This document shows, piece by piece, positions 53,267 through 61,750 of a stretch of 64,000 nucleotides of DNA (its first letter is position 1; each line of letters starts with the position of its first letter). The translations under genes and the position numbers were made by a program. The DNA is from JAIQFL01 sp035295745 (GTDB lineage: Bacteria > Acidobacteriota > Terriglobia > Bryobacterales > Bryobacteraceae), in the NCBI GenBank assembly GCA_035295745.1, contig DATGIL010000080.1:62001-126000 (forward strand). Reading direction: 5' to 3'. Under the pieces are notes generated by a model, which saw only the letters and a list, made by a program, of their open reading frames with translations, ran no database searches and was not told the DNA's origin.

Positions 53267-53599
53267 ATGAAGTCCACAGATGGCAAACCACTCACGGAGC
53301 CGGTTCTGATGATCCTCCTGAGCCTGGCAGAGAAACCCCGCCATGGCTACAGCCTGCTGAAGGACATTGAATCGCTCAGCAATGGCCGTGTTCAGTTGAG
53401 CACGGGAACTCTCTATGGCGCCCTGCGCAGGCTGCTGGAGGACTTGTGGATCGAGCGTTTCGAGCAAGACGACACCTCCCGCGAAAAACAGGCCTACCGC
53501 TTGACTCCCGTCGGCCGCAAACAACTGCATGCGGAGTTGGAGCGGATGAAACAGTTGACCCGCATGGCAACCGCGCGCCTGCGAACGAAAGAGGCATGA
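53267..53599 (+). CDS. PadR-family transcriptional regulator
   Basis: A 110-residue winged-helix protein. Motifs: TEPVLMILLSLAEKPRHGYSLL, the recognition helix region LSTGTLYGALRRLLEDLWIE, wing KQAYRLTPVGRKQL and a C-terminal dimerisation helix. The ATG directly abuts the operator and no ribosome-binding site is visible, suggesting a leaderless or very short-leader transcript. It begins a three-gene operon. Confidence 0.93.
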   Translation: MKSTDGKPLTEPVLMILLSLAEKPRHGYSLLKDIESLSNGRVQLSTGTLYGALRRLLEDLWIERFEQDDTSREKQAYRLTPVGRKQLHAELERMKQLTRMATARLRTKEA

Positions 53600-53600
53600 C

Positions 53601-54113
53601 ATGAGTGTGGTGCGAGCCTATCGTCTTCTGCTGCGCCTCTACCCGGCGGACTACCAGGCGTTCTTCCGCGCCGAGATGGAGCAGGCCTTTCAGCGGGCGG
53701 TGGAGGCACGCCGCAAGGAGGGCAGGCGCGCTGTCCTGCGATTTCTCGTAGCCGAGTTCACCGGCCTGTGCATCGGCGCTACCGCCGAATGGATCTCTAA
53801 GTTGACGACCGATTGCTCGGTACGGGGACGCTGCCTGCCGGATTTGCGGATGATGCGCCCTACCGCCGTCTCGCGGGAAGTATGGTTCGCTGGAGCGTGT
53901 CTGGAGGCTAGCCAAAGTTCGCAGCCGGCGGAAGTCATGGAGGCGCAGGCGCGGGTTTCCATGTTGATTGAGCGCATGGTACGTGCGATCGCGCATCACG
54001 ATTTTCCGGGCGCGCGCCGCTACTCAGACGAAGAACGGCAGGCGCGTGCCGAACTCCGCCGTCTGCAGGAAAAATACAACATCGACGACTCCGGAATGGA
54101 CCGATGCTCGTAG
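53601..54113 (+). CDS. Hypothetical protein of a PadR-linked operon
   Basis: A 170-residue protein starting one base after the PadR stop. The N-terminus (VRAYRLLLRLYPADYQAFFRAEMEQAFQRAVEARR) is a short motif frequent in proteins encoded beside PadR genes in Acidobacteriota. One weak hydrophobic segment (FLVAEFTGLCIGATAEWI) may touch the membrane. The C-terminal part is helical and charged (SDEERQARAELRRLQEKY). Function unknown. It overlaps the next gene by 10 bases. Confidence 0.75.
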   Translation: MSVVRAYRLLLRLYPADYQAFFRAEMEQAFQRAVEARRKEGRRAVLRFLVAEFTGLCIGATAEWISKLTTDCSVRGRCLPDLRMMRPTAVSREVWFAGACLEASQSSQPAEVMEAQARVSMLIERMVRAIAHHDFPGARRYSDEERQARAELRRLQEKYNIDDSGMDRCS

Positions 54114-54778
54114 GGCACTTCGCTGTAGGGCTCGCCGCAAAACGGATCCAGCCTGCGATCTCCGCCGGCACCCTGCTGCTGGCGGCGATGTTTGCGGATC
54201 TGTTGTGGTGCTTCCTGATGCTCGCCGGAATCGAGCACGTGCAATTCAAGCCCGGCCTGGGAGTGGCAAATTACTTCGTGGCTTCCGACATCGTCTTCAG
54301 CCACAGCCTCCTGATGGACGCGCTTTGGGCGGGCCTGCTGGCAGCGGCTTACTATTGGAAGCGGCGCAACCCGCTCGCTTCGTGGGTCATCGCCGGAGCC
54401 GTTCTGAGCCACTGGCTGCTGGATTGGATCAGTCATCGGCCGGACATGCCGTTGAGTCCAGGCCTCCACCGATACTTCGGATTGGGCTTATGGGGTTCGA
54501 TTCCGGCATCCCTGATCGTCGAAGGCGGCTTCTGGGCGTTTGCGGTCATCCTCTATGCGCGGGCCACTCGGCCCAAAGGGCGTGTCGGTGTGTACGCGTA
54601 CTGGGGCGTTGTCGCGATTCTCACCCTGGCGTGGTACAACAATCTGGCTGGACCGCCGCCTCCCAACCCGCATACCGCGCCGATCGCCAGCTTGATCTTC
54701 TTCTCCCTGACGGTAGCGTGGGCTTACTGGATGAATAAGGTTCGGACGTGGTCCGGCCGGTCTGCCATGCCGCTGTAA
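54104..54778 (+). CDS. YdjM-like (DUF457-type) inner-membrane putative metal-dependent hydrolase
   Basis: A 224-residue multi-pass protein. It opens MLVGHFAVGLAAKR, with AAMFADLLWCFLML, DIVFSHSLLMDALWAGLL and GAVLSHWLLDWISHRPDMPL. The membrane-embedded His/Asp pairs (GHF, FADLLW, FSHS, SHWLLDW) are the pattern of the YdjM/DUF457 family, suggested but not proven to be metal-dependent hydrolases. About six spans. It is the last gene of the PadR operon. Confidence 0.82.
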   Translation: MLVGHFAVGLAAKRIQPAISAGTLLLAAMFADLLWCFLMLAGIEHVQFKPGLGVANYFVASDIVFSHSLLMDALWAGLLAAAYYWKRRNPLASWVIAGAVLSHWLLDWISHRPDMPLSPGLHRYFGLGLWGSIPASLIVEGGFWAFAVILYARATRPKGRVGVYAYWGVVAILTLAWYNNLAGPPPPNPHTAPIASLIFFSLTVAWAYWMNKVRTWSGRSAMPL

Positions 54779-54882
54779 ACGCCGGCGCCTGAAGTGACCG
54801 GGCTATGCCGTCCCGATCTTGCCTTGGTGCTGGATTTTGGGTACGACGGGTCCGCGCTTTGCAGCTGCAACGCTGACGGTAA

Positions 54883-55809
54883 TCAGTTCGCGACCGGTGT
54901 CCTCTCAACGCGATCGATCACGATCACGGAGAGGGGAGCCCTTTTGGCGTCCAGTTTGAGCCCGAGCTCTGATTGCAACGCGCTGAAGAGATCCGGCGCG
55001 GGCTCTGTCTCGGCATTGCCTCCCGTCGGCACGGGAGGGGCGGGCGCCTTGCTGAGAGCCGTTCCTTCTGTAGCGAAGGTAAACCGGAAGTCGTACTTAC
55101 CGCTCATGCCAGTCCCATCCTTCACGGGATGGCCTAACAGGTACGAGAGGCGATCGGCGAGATCGTCCATCGTCTGCAGCCGGCCTTCCAGCCTGCCGCG
55201 ATTGCCCACCATGAACTGCAGCATGCCGGGAGGTCCACCTGGAGGCAATTGCGGAAATCCGTCCCGGTCCCGTTCGAACGCTTGCGGAGGCACTGCGGGA
55301 GACGCGCCGCCATCTGGCGGTTTGGCCGCAGGGGCCGACCCGGCCAGCTTGGAACCGTTCTTTCCGATCACGAGAGTGTATGCGGGAGCATCTTTCATCT
55401 CGCGATGCATGGCGATCCGGAACCGCTCCACGAGCAGGTTCCGCAGCATCTCCTGGAGTTGTTCCTTGGTCGTATCCGCAGGCATGGTGGCATCGATGTC
55501 GAACCGTTCGTTCTCCATCCAGCCGGGACCTTCGATCTGAAAATCGTTCACGCCGAACGCCAGCACGAGGGCACCTTTCAGAGACATACTCGAGTATCGG
55601 ATCCGGCCCGGATCTTTGGTGCCCGGACCTCCCATCGTTCTGGTAAATGGCGGTCCACCCGGACTGCCTGGCTTCACCGAAGCTGCCTCGAAGGTGAGCG
55701 GCTTTTGGGACGGCCGATCCTCTTGCCCCTGCGCGGCGGACTCAACCGCCGTCATCCCGATGACAACAGTCATCGCCAGTGCCGCTCGCTTTATGAAGCT
55801 CAGCCCCAT
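54883..55809 (-). CDS. TIGR03435-family secreted protein
   Basis: A 308-residue protein with signal peptide MGLSFIKRAALAMTVVIGMTAVESAAQ. The family start FEASVKP-like appears as LTFEAASVKPGSPGG, followed by RIRYSSMSLKGALVLAFGV, GWMENERFDIDATMP, QLQEMLRNLLVERFRIAMHRE and the C-terminal FSALQSELGLKLDAKRAPLSVIVIDRVERT, all characteristic of TIGR03435, a large Acidobacteriota family of unknown function. The gene is only 21 bases from the DUF1501 gene stop, on the same strand, and may be co-transcribed. Confidence 0.93.
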   Translation of the reverse strand: MGLSFIKRAALAMTVVIGMTAVESAAQGQEDRPSQKPLTFEAASVKPGSPGGPPFTRTMGGPGTKDPGRIRYSSMSLKGALVLAFGVNDFQIEGPGWMENERFDIDATMPADTTKEQLQEMLRNLLVERFRIAMHREMKDAPAYTLVIGKNGSKLAGSAPAAKPPDGGASPAVPPQAFERDRDGFPQLPPGGPPGMLQFMVGNRGRLEGRLQTMDDLADRLSYLLGHPVKDGTGMSGKYDFRFTFATEGTALSKAPAPPVPTGGNAETEPAPDLFSALQSELGLKLDAKRAPLSVIVIDRVERTPVAN

Positions 55810-55830
55810 GGCGCGCCTAACGCATCTCCT

Positions 55831-57198
55831 TTACGCCAGAATATCTTTCACCACCTGGCCATACACATCCGTCAGGCGGAAGTCGCGGCCGGCGTAGCGA
55901 TAGGTCAGCTTTTCGTGATCGATGCCGAGTTGGTGCAGCACCGTGGCGTGCAGATCGTGGATCGACACGGGTTTGTCCACCGCCTGGAAGCCGAACTCGT
56001 CGGTGGCGCCGTACACCATGCCGCCCTTCACCCCGCCGCCCGCCATCCACATCGTGAAGCCGTACGGATTGTGGTCGCGCCCATCCCCGCTCTCCGACAC
56101 CGGAGTGCGTCCGAACTCGCCGCCCCACACCACTGCGGTCTCGTTCAGCAGGCCACGGCGTTTCAGGTCGCGGATCAGCGCGGCGGATGCCTGATCCATG
56201 TCGGGGCAACGCCCGCGCAACGCCTTGTCGATTCCCTTGTGATCGTCCCATGGCTGTCCTGGGCCGTAAAAGACGTGGACCGTGCGGACGCCGCGTTCCA
56301 CCAGACGCCGCGCCAGCAGGCAGCCGTTGGCGAAGGGCGTGCTTCCATACTCATTTCGGACCGACTCCGGCTCTTTCCGCAGATCGAACACGTCCAGCGC
56401 CTCGAACTGCATCCGATAGGCGGTCTCCATCGCGCGAATGCGGCCTTCCAGAAACTCGTCTTCGCCGAAAGACTGTTCGTGCTCGCGATTCAACGCCTGC
56501 ACCAGGTCAAGCTGCTTTCGCTGCTGCTGCTGGTCGAGTTCCTTGTTTTGCAGGTAGCGGATCATCTTGTCGGGCTCTGTGGGCGCGTCGTTGAATAGCG
56601 TGCCCTGATGCTCCGAAGGCAGGAAGCCCGACCGCCACAAGCCACTCTCATTTCCCGGACTCAATACCACGTATCCGGGCAGATTCTGATTCTCCGTGCC
56701 CAAGCCATACGAGATCCACGCGCCCATCGACGGACGCGTGGCCGCGATGTTTCCCGAGTGGAATAGATTGCGCGCCGGAGTGTGCGTCGGATTGAACGTG
56801 TACATCGAGCGAATGACGCAGATGTCATCGATGCTCTTTGCGAGATTGGGAAGCAAGTCGCTGACTTCGATCCCCGACTGACCGTACTTCTTAAACTCGA
56901 AGGGTGATGGCAGCAAGCCGCCGGTGACGCGCTCGGTGCGGAATCCCGCGGTGGATGGCGGTCGCTGTCCGGCGTATTTCTGAAGCGAGGGCTTGGGATC
57001 AAACATGTCCAACTGAGACGGTCCGCCCACCAGAAACAGAAAGATATTGTGCTTGGCCGTGGGAGGAAAATGAGGACCGGCTGTGTGGACGGTGGCGGCC
57101 CGCGCCTGCTCGTCGGCAAGCATGCCCGCCAGCCCGATGGTGCCGAGCCCGCCGCACAGAGATTGAATCAGTTCGCGACGTGAATATCGATGAATCAT
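55831..57198 (-). CDS. DUF1501 family protein with Tat-type signal
   Basis: A 455-residue protein, start ATG at 57198 overlapping the stop of the upstream cytochrome gene (ATGA). The N-terminus SRRELIQSLCGGLGTIGLAGML is a twin-arginine signal, as is normal in DUF1501. Conserved elements: FLFLVGGPSQLDMFDPKP, RSMYTFNPTHTPARNLFHSG, VVWGGEFGRTPVSESGDGRDHNPYGFTMWMAGGGVKGG and a C-terminal DLHATVLHQLGIDHEKLTYRYAGRDFRLTD. The fold is related to sulfatases/alkaline phosphatases. Function is unknown, but it nearly always accompanies the PSCyt1/PSD1 protein found here. Confidence 0.93.
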   Translation of the reverse strand: MIHRYSRRELIQSLCGGLGTIGLAGMLADEQARAATVHTAGPHFPPTAKHNIFLFLVGGPSQLDMFDPKPSLQKYAGQRPPSTAGFRTERVTGGLLPSPFEFKKYGQSGIEVSDLLPNLAKSIDDICVIRSMYTFNPTHTPARNLFHSGNIAATRPSMGAWISYGLGTENQNLPGYVVLSPGNESGLWRSGFLPSEHQGTLFNDAPTEPDKMIRYLQNKELDQQQQRKQLDLVQALNREHEQSFGEDEFLEGRIRAMETAYRMQFEALDVFDLRKEPESVRNEYGSTPFANGCLLARRLVERGVRTVHVFYGPGQPWDDHKGIDKALRGRCPDMDQASAALIRDLKRRGLLNETAVVWGGEFGRTPVSESGDGRDHNPYGFTMWMAGGGVKGGMVYGATDEFGFQAVDKPVSIHDLHATVLHQLGIDHEKLTYRYAGRDFRLTDVYGQVVKDILA

Positions 57199-59690
57199 GG
57201 CCAGAAAATTACCTCGTTGGAGGAAAGCAGCGCTTGTGCGTATTGCGGCAGCGTGCTGCCGTTCAAATAGCTGATCGCCAGATCGATCTCTTTGGCACTC
57301 GGGTCGCGCGCCAGGACCCGGCGATACAACGCCCGCACCGTTGCTTCCGGAGTGAAGGCGACACCCGGCTCCGACCGCACCAGCTTCACCAGTGCCTCGG
57401 CCTGCGCCTGAATGAACGGGCTGTTCATGACGAACAGTTGCTGCAACGGCGTCGTGGTAAGCTCCCGCTCCGGACTGGTCAGGTTTGCCGACGGAAAATC
57501 GTAGAGCTTCAGCAGGGTATTCAGATTCGAGCGGCTGATCCGCCCGTAGACCGTGCGGCGCGCATTGGTGTCCTGGTCGAGATCCGCGGAGACGCCGCCC
57601 GCGGTGCGATCGAGCGTGCCGGCGGCTTCCAGCAGAGAGTCGCGATATGCCTCCACGTCCAGACGCCGCGGATTCATTCGCCACAGCAGATGGTTGGTGG
57701 CGTCGCCTTGAATTCCGTCCTCGCGTGGCTTGCTCGATTGGCGGTAAGTTGCCGAGAGCATGATCTCGCGATGCAGCCACTTCAGCGACCACCCGTTCGC
57801 CATGAAGCGGGCCGCCAAATCATCAAGCAGTTCGGGATGGGTCGGCTTCTCGCCCTGCGTGCCGAAATCGCTTTCCGTCGCCACCAGCGCTTTGCCGAAA
57901 TGCCAGTCCCAGACGCGATTCACGATGACCCGGGCGGCCAGTGGGGCGGCGTCCCCGAAGATACGCTGCGCCAACTCCAACCGTCCTGAGCCTTGATGGA
58001 AGGTGGGATCCTCCTTCGAGAGCACCGAGAGGAAATGGCGCGGCGCCAGATCACCCGGAGCCGCCACGTTGCCATGCGGCAAAACGTGCAGATCGCGGGC
58101 TACGCCCGGCTTCGTGTCGAGCGTTGTCAGGTCCGGATCCGATCCGTCCACCCAAAGGCCTTCATCGAACACCGAATTGGTGAAAGGTTCGGTGGACCCG
58201 CCGGCGCGGCGGCGGGGAGCGGGCTGGGCGGGCGGCTTGGGTTCCACATTCGCTGCCGGAGCCGGCGGCTTGGGCTCCGGATTCACCGGAGCTGCCGGCT
58301 TGGGCCGCGGCACCATGCGCGAAAGATAGGCGTACATCTCCGGATGCTGGTCCTTCAACGATTCCATGCTCGCCAGAATCCGCTCGCACTCCGCCTTGTA
58401 GTTATCGGCCTTCTTGAAGGATTCCTCCGGCTTCGTCCCCGGCTCGCCCCTCATCAGGTTCGAGGCGTAATTCAGGAAGAACATGCGCTGGGCGGCATCC
58501 ATGAATCGCTTTTCGGTCTCCGCATCGATCTCGTTCAGAGGCCGCGGCGCCTGCACGGTGGATGCGAAAACTCCCGCCAGTCCGTAATAATCCTTCGTCG
58601 GGATGGGATCGAATTTGTGATCGTGGCAGCGCGCGCAGGCCACCGTCAGCCCCAATATGCCCCGCGAAACCGCGTCCACCCGCTCGTCCCAGTCATCCGT
58701 AAATAGGGTCTCGATGACGTCTTTCGAAAGGCGCGCATCCTTGTGGTAAACGGGACCCGTGCCGAGATAGCCCAAGGCACGCAGATCCTGACGCGACACC
58801 CCCGGCATCTGGTCCGCGGCGAGTTGCAGCTTCACGAAGCGGTCATACGGCGTGTCGTGACTCACCGCCTCAATCACCCAATCGCGATAGCGCCACGCGA
58901 ATGGGTACGGCGGATTGGTGGCTTCGGAGGTGGGATTGTCTTCCGCGTAGCGGGCTACATCGAGCCAATAGCGGCCCCACCGCTCGCCGTATGCGGGCGA
59001 TGCCAGCAGGTGATCGATCAGGCGTTCGTAAGCGTCGGAGGCTTTGTCCTGAACGAAAGCCTGCACCTCTTCGTATGTCGGCTTGAGACCCGTCAGGTCG
59101 AGGTATGCGCGCCGGATCAAAGTTCCGGGGTCGGCGGCGATGGAGGGCTTCAGATGAGAAGCTTCGAGCTTGGCCAGGACGAACCGGTCGATCTTGGTGC
59201 GAGACCACGAGGTGTCGTTCACCGCGGGGGCGGTCAGCTCACTGACGGGCTGAAAGGCCCACCACTTGCGTCCGGCCTCGACGCTCATCCCCTTGGGCGC
59301 TATGGGAGCCGGTCCCGCAGTGGCGGGAGCTTCTTCCCGCGGATCGGGCGCGCCGGCCTGAATCCACTGGGCGAACGCGGAAATCTCGCGATCCGTCAGT
59401 TTGCCGGTTGGAGGCATGCGCAACTCCGCGTCGGTGTAGCTGAGAGCGCTCAATAGACGGCTGGCTTTGGGGTCGCCAGGAGTCACGATGGCGCCGCCAT
59501 TGCCGCCTTTGCGCAGACCCGCCTTGGTGTCGAGCACCAACCCGCCCATCGGGGATTTCAGTTTTGAGGAGTGGCAGCCGTAACACTTACCGGCTAAGAC
59601 AGGACGAATCTCTTTCTCGAAAAACTCCGCGTTGACCGCCTGTCCGCTGAGCGGAGTGGCCGCCAGGAGTAATGCCCAGAACTTTATCAT
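57195..59690 (-). CDS. Planctomycete-type cytochrome c domain protein (PSCyt1-DUF1549-DUF1553)
   Basis: An 831-residue exported protein. A signal peptide (MIKFWALLLAATPLSGQ) precedes a PSCyt1 domain with the haem motif C36-Y-G-C39-H40 and MPPTGKLTDREISAFAQWI. A DUF1549 domain (SWSRTKIDRFVLAKLE ... YGERWGRYWLDVARYAEDN) comes next, with a second haem-like site CARCHDHKFDPI at about residue 354. The C-terminal part is DUF1553 (AARVIVNRVWDWHFGKALV ... NPRRLDVEAYRDSLLEAAG). A Pro/Ala-rich linker lies near 470-510. Such proteins pair with DUF1501 in Planctomycetes and Acidobacteria; a periplasmic oxidative role on polysaccharides is suspected, not proven. Confidence 0.93.
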   Translation of the reverse strand: MIKFWALLLAATPLSGQAVNAEFFEKEIRPVLAGKCYGCHSSKLKSPMGGLVLDTKAGLRKGGNGGAIVTPGDPKASRLLSALSYTDAELRMPPTGKLTDREISAFAQWIQAGAPDPREEAPATAGPAPIAPKGMSVEAGRKWWAFQPVSELTAPAVNDTSWSRTKIDRFVLAKLEASHLKPSIAADPGTLIRRAYLDLTGLKPTYEEVQAFVQDKASDAYERLIDHLLASPAYGERWGRYWLDVARYAEDNPTSEATNPPYPFAWRYRDWVIEAVSHDTPYDRFVKLQLAADQMPGVSRQDLRALGYLGTGPVYHKDARLSKDVIETLFTDDWDERVDAVSRGILGLTVACARCHDHKFDPIPTKDYYGLAGVFASTVQAPRPLNEIDAETEKRFMDAAQRMFFLNYASNLMRGEPGTKPEESFKKADNYKAECERILASMESLKDQHPEMYAYLSRMVPRPKPAAPVNPEPKPPAPAANVEPKPPAQPAPRRRAGGSTEPFTNSVFDEGLWVDGSDPDLTTLDTKPGVARDLHVLPHGNVAAPGDLAPRHFLSVLSKEDPTFHQGSGRLELAQRIFGDAAPLAARVIVNRVWDWHFGKALVATESDFGTQGEKPTHPELLDDLAARFMANGWSLKWLHREIMLSATYRQSSKPREDGIQGDATNHLLWRMNPRRLDVEAYRDSLLEAAGTLDRTAGGVSADLDQDTNARRTVYGRISRSNLNTLLKLYDFPSANLTSPERELTTTPLQQLFVMNSPFIQAQAEALVKLVRSEPGVAFTPEATVRALYRRVLARDPSAKEIDLAISYLNGSTLPQYAQALLSSNEVIFWP

Positions 59691-59794
59691 TTCCCCTCAG
59701 CAGGCGCCAATTCCTCGAAGTGAAGAAAAGAGATGCCTTGGTCGCGATTTTAACACTTGCAGAGGGCGTTCTGCGTCGGGACGAGGTGCTCTCC

Positions 59795-59816
59795 CCCACC
59801 TTAAGAGGTGGGTTTT
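59795..59816. terminator. Hairpin between the convergent ends, possible terminator
   Basis: CCCACC-TTAAGA-GGTGGG followed by TTTT on the plus strand; the loop contains the stop codon of the small minus-strand gene at 59801. On the minus strand there is no T-tract, so any terminator activity would act on plus-strand transcripts. Confidence 0.4.
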
Positions 59817-60031
59817 CCCTGTTCCCGGCGACGGCGGTCCCAATAGTTTTTCATTCTCGCGGAGACCGCTTCGCGCTCCGTGGGACTCATCGATTTTCGG
59901 CCGCGTTTCGCTCCTCGTGGCTTGGGTGTTTCCGGCTTTCCGATTCCCAGCAACGCTTCAAGGGACGCGATTACACGTTCGAGTCGCTCTTTTTCAGCGT
60001 ACAAATCCTGGATTGTCTCGTACAGATCCAT
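59801..60031 (-). CDS. Small coiled-coil/basic protein with MDL...IA.LE.L motif
   Basis: A 76-residue protein. The first 30 residues form a heptad helix (MDLYETIQDLYAEKERLERV, IASLEALLG). The rest is basic: RGAKRGRKSMSPTEREAVS and ARMKNYWDRRRREQG, with GRKSMSP resembling an AT-hook-like or nucleic-acid-binding segment. Proteins of this layout recur in Acidobacteriota without assigned function. It shares its helical motif with the 57-residue protein at 60396. Confidence 0.72.
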   Translation of the reverse strand: MDLYETIQDLYAEKERLERVIASLEALLGIGKPETPKPRGAKRGRKSMSPTEREAVSARMKNYWDRRRREQGKPTS

Positions 60032-60395
60032 CGCATTTAAACCGGAGATCCCCTGGGACCGACAGTCGCGTACTTGGGCGAGAGTTGCTAAGGAGGGCTG
60101 GGAATTTGTTACAGCACACCAAGACTCCGCAACCGACCAGGGGGTCGCACTCCAAGGATTTAGACTAACATTGATGCGTAAATGTGAACAATCTATTAAT
60201 CGCTATCCCTTGATGAAACTTCATTCGTTCTAACGGTATAGGGGAAACCCTGAAGCTTTCTGAGCCAATTTCGGTACTCCGCTTAACTGAAATGTACGAA
60301 ACTTTACGCTATTGCAGACCTTGGATCCGTGCCGCAGGCAGCATTTTTTGGCACTATTTTCCCCCCTTTTGCGCGTATATAAGCGCGGGGGCAGA
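60032..60395. other. Relatively AT-rich intergenic region between two small genes
   Basis: About 360 bases with lower GC than the surroundings. A TATATA box at 60376-60381 lies shortly before the start at 60396; its -35 is unclear (TTGGCA at 60348-60353 is too far). A dyad GTGCC...GGCAC (60329-60353) flanks a T-run. I see no gene and no copy of the named repeats. Confidence 0.5.
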
Positions 60396-60569
60396 ATGGA
60401 CCTAAACAAGGTACTCACCCAATTGATCATGGAGCGCGATTTAATCGACAAAGCCATCGCGCACCTGGAACGATTATCAACGGGCCGGCATGACCTCCCC
60501 GGCCGGGCTCGACGCAGAGCCCATGCAGAGAAGCCGCAAGAAAAAACTCATACCGTTGGTCTAGACTGA
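60396..60569 (+). CDS. Very small coiled-coil protein, relative of the one at 59801
   Basis: A 57-residue protein starting at the ATG at 60396; the frame upstream runs through AT-rich promoter-like DNA. Its N-terminus (MDLNKVLTQLIMERDLIDKA, IAHLERL) aligns without gaps to the first 27 residues of the divergent gene at 59801-60031, with identities at M1, D2, L3, L10, E13, I21, A22, L24, E25 and L27. The tail is basic (RHDLPGRARRRAHAEKPQEK). Function unknown; a small DNA-associated or dimeric regulatory protein is possible. Confidence 0.6.
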   Translation: MDLNKVLTQLIMERDLIDKAIAHLERLSTGRHDLPGRARRRAHAEKPQEKTHTVGLD

Positions 60570-60594
60570 CGCGTCCGGGGAGGGCACGCCGTCG

Positions 60595-60918
60595 ATGAAA
60601 TCGTCCTTGCAAAGGGAAATATCCATGGCGGCTCGCCGGCTTCTGGTGGCTGTGCGCAACGGACGCAAACTGGCCAATCAGCAATCCAATTTACTGCACG
60701 AAGACTCAAATTCAACGGCCGAGGACTGCCAAGCCTTGATCGCAGGCCGAACCGCGGAGTACGCCGCGGCCCTGAAACGCTATCGCGTCTCTCTCGAGAG
60801 TCTGATACCACCGAAGCCCGCTACCGACGGGTCCAGGAAACGGCGCTACGCCGCGCCAGCAGCACCGGTTCGAAGCAAAACCGGGGTTTCCGCGCTTCCC
60901 CGAAAGCACCGTCGGTAA
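60595..60918 (+). CDS. Small basic hypothetical protein (uncertain)
   Basis: A 107-residue frame 25 bases after the previous small gene. The first 70 residues are predicted helical (REISMAARRLLVAVRNGRKL, AEYAAALKRYRVSLESL) and the C-terminus is very basic and probably disordered (GSRKRRYAAPAAPVRSKTG). There is no clear ribosome-binding site other than a GGGGAGGG-like run around 60577. It could be a third small nucleic-acid-binding protein or a chance frame. Confidence 0.4.
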   Translation: MKSSLQREISMAARRLLVAVRNGRKLANQQSNLLHEDSNSTAEDCQALIAGRTAEYAAALKRYRVSLESLIPPKPATDGSRKRRYAAPAAPVRSKTGVSALPRKHRR

Positions 60919-60940
60919 CAACGCAGCCCGGGATCGCCGC

Positions 60941-61750
60941 TCAAGGCAAATCGGAAAAGTCGTGATACGTGTGCGTGATCCCGGTTGCCGACACGGCCAC
61001 CATGCGAAGGCCGGACTTTCCTCCATCGAGCGGCATGCCCACGGGTCCGGTGGTTACCATTTCGAGATCGCCATCCAGGCCCCACGCATTGCGGTGGTAA
61101 TGGCCGGCGAAAACCTGTCGAACGCCGTACGCGTGGAGCAGCTCCAAATACCGGTGCCGGGTTGCCGCCGGAATGTTGAAGTACTGGTCTTCTTCGTTGG
61201 CGTCCGCCAGAAAGAAGGGAATGTGCTGGAAGACTATCAGATGCCTGACACCTTCCTGTCGAGCCTTGGCCAATTCGCTTTCCAGCCACCGCTCCATTTT
61301 GGCGGCTTCTTCGGGCACCTTTTCAGGCGCCTTCTCGAGATTCGAATTCAGCACGAAACCCGCGATGTCACCAATTCGAAACGTGTAGTAGTCCGCGCCG
61401 AATCGCTTGCGATACGCATCCAGCGATTTTGACGTGGGCTCGTTTTCGACATCGTGATTGCCGGGCACATTGAAGAGCTTGATCTTGGGATCCAGTTTGG
61501 CGGCGATGCGATGATATTCCGCGGCCTGATCGGCGTTGCCGGCCTGGTTGATCAGATCGCCGGTTACCACTACGAACGCAGGCTTCAGGCGATTGGCCGC
61601 CGCCACTGCGAATTCGAAGTTGGCAGTTTCGTGCTCGAAGCCCTGGTTTTTGCTGTACATCCCGAACTGGGGGTCGGACATCTGAATGAAGGTCTGGCCC
61701 GCGAGTCCGCCCGCGCATGCCAGCGCTAATACAATTCCGCGAAGAGTCAT
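60941..61750 (-). CDS. Secreted calcineurin-like metallophosphoesterase, CPPED1/CpdA-like
   Basis: A 269-residue exported protein (signal MTLRGIVLALACAGGLAGQ). Metal-binding motifs in order: SDPQFG, VTGDLINQAG, PGNHDVENE, VFQHIPFF and AGHYHRN. The first motif has DPQFG rather than the usual DxH, as in CPPED1-type phosphatases. It is translationally coupled to the DinB gene (ATGA overlap). Probable substrates are phosphoproteins or nucleotides in the periplasm; not determinable here. Confidence 0.93.
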   Translation of the reverse strand: MTLRGIVLALACAGGLAGQTFIQMSDPQFGMYSKNQGFEHETANFEFAVAAANRLKPAFVVVTGDLINQAGNADQAAEYHRIAAKLDPKIKLFNVPGNHDVENEPTSKSLDAYRKRFGADYYTFRIGDIAGFVLNSNLEKAPEKVPEEAAKMERWLESELAKARQEGVRHLIVFQHIPFFLADANEEDQYFNIPAATRHRYLELLHAYGVRQVFAGHYHRNAWGLDGDLEMVTTGPVGMPLDGGKSGLRMVAVSATGITHTYHDFSDLP

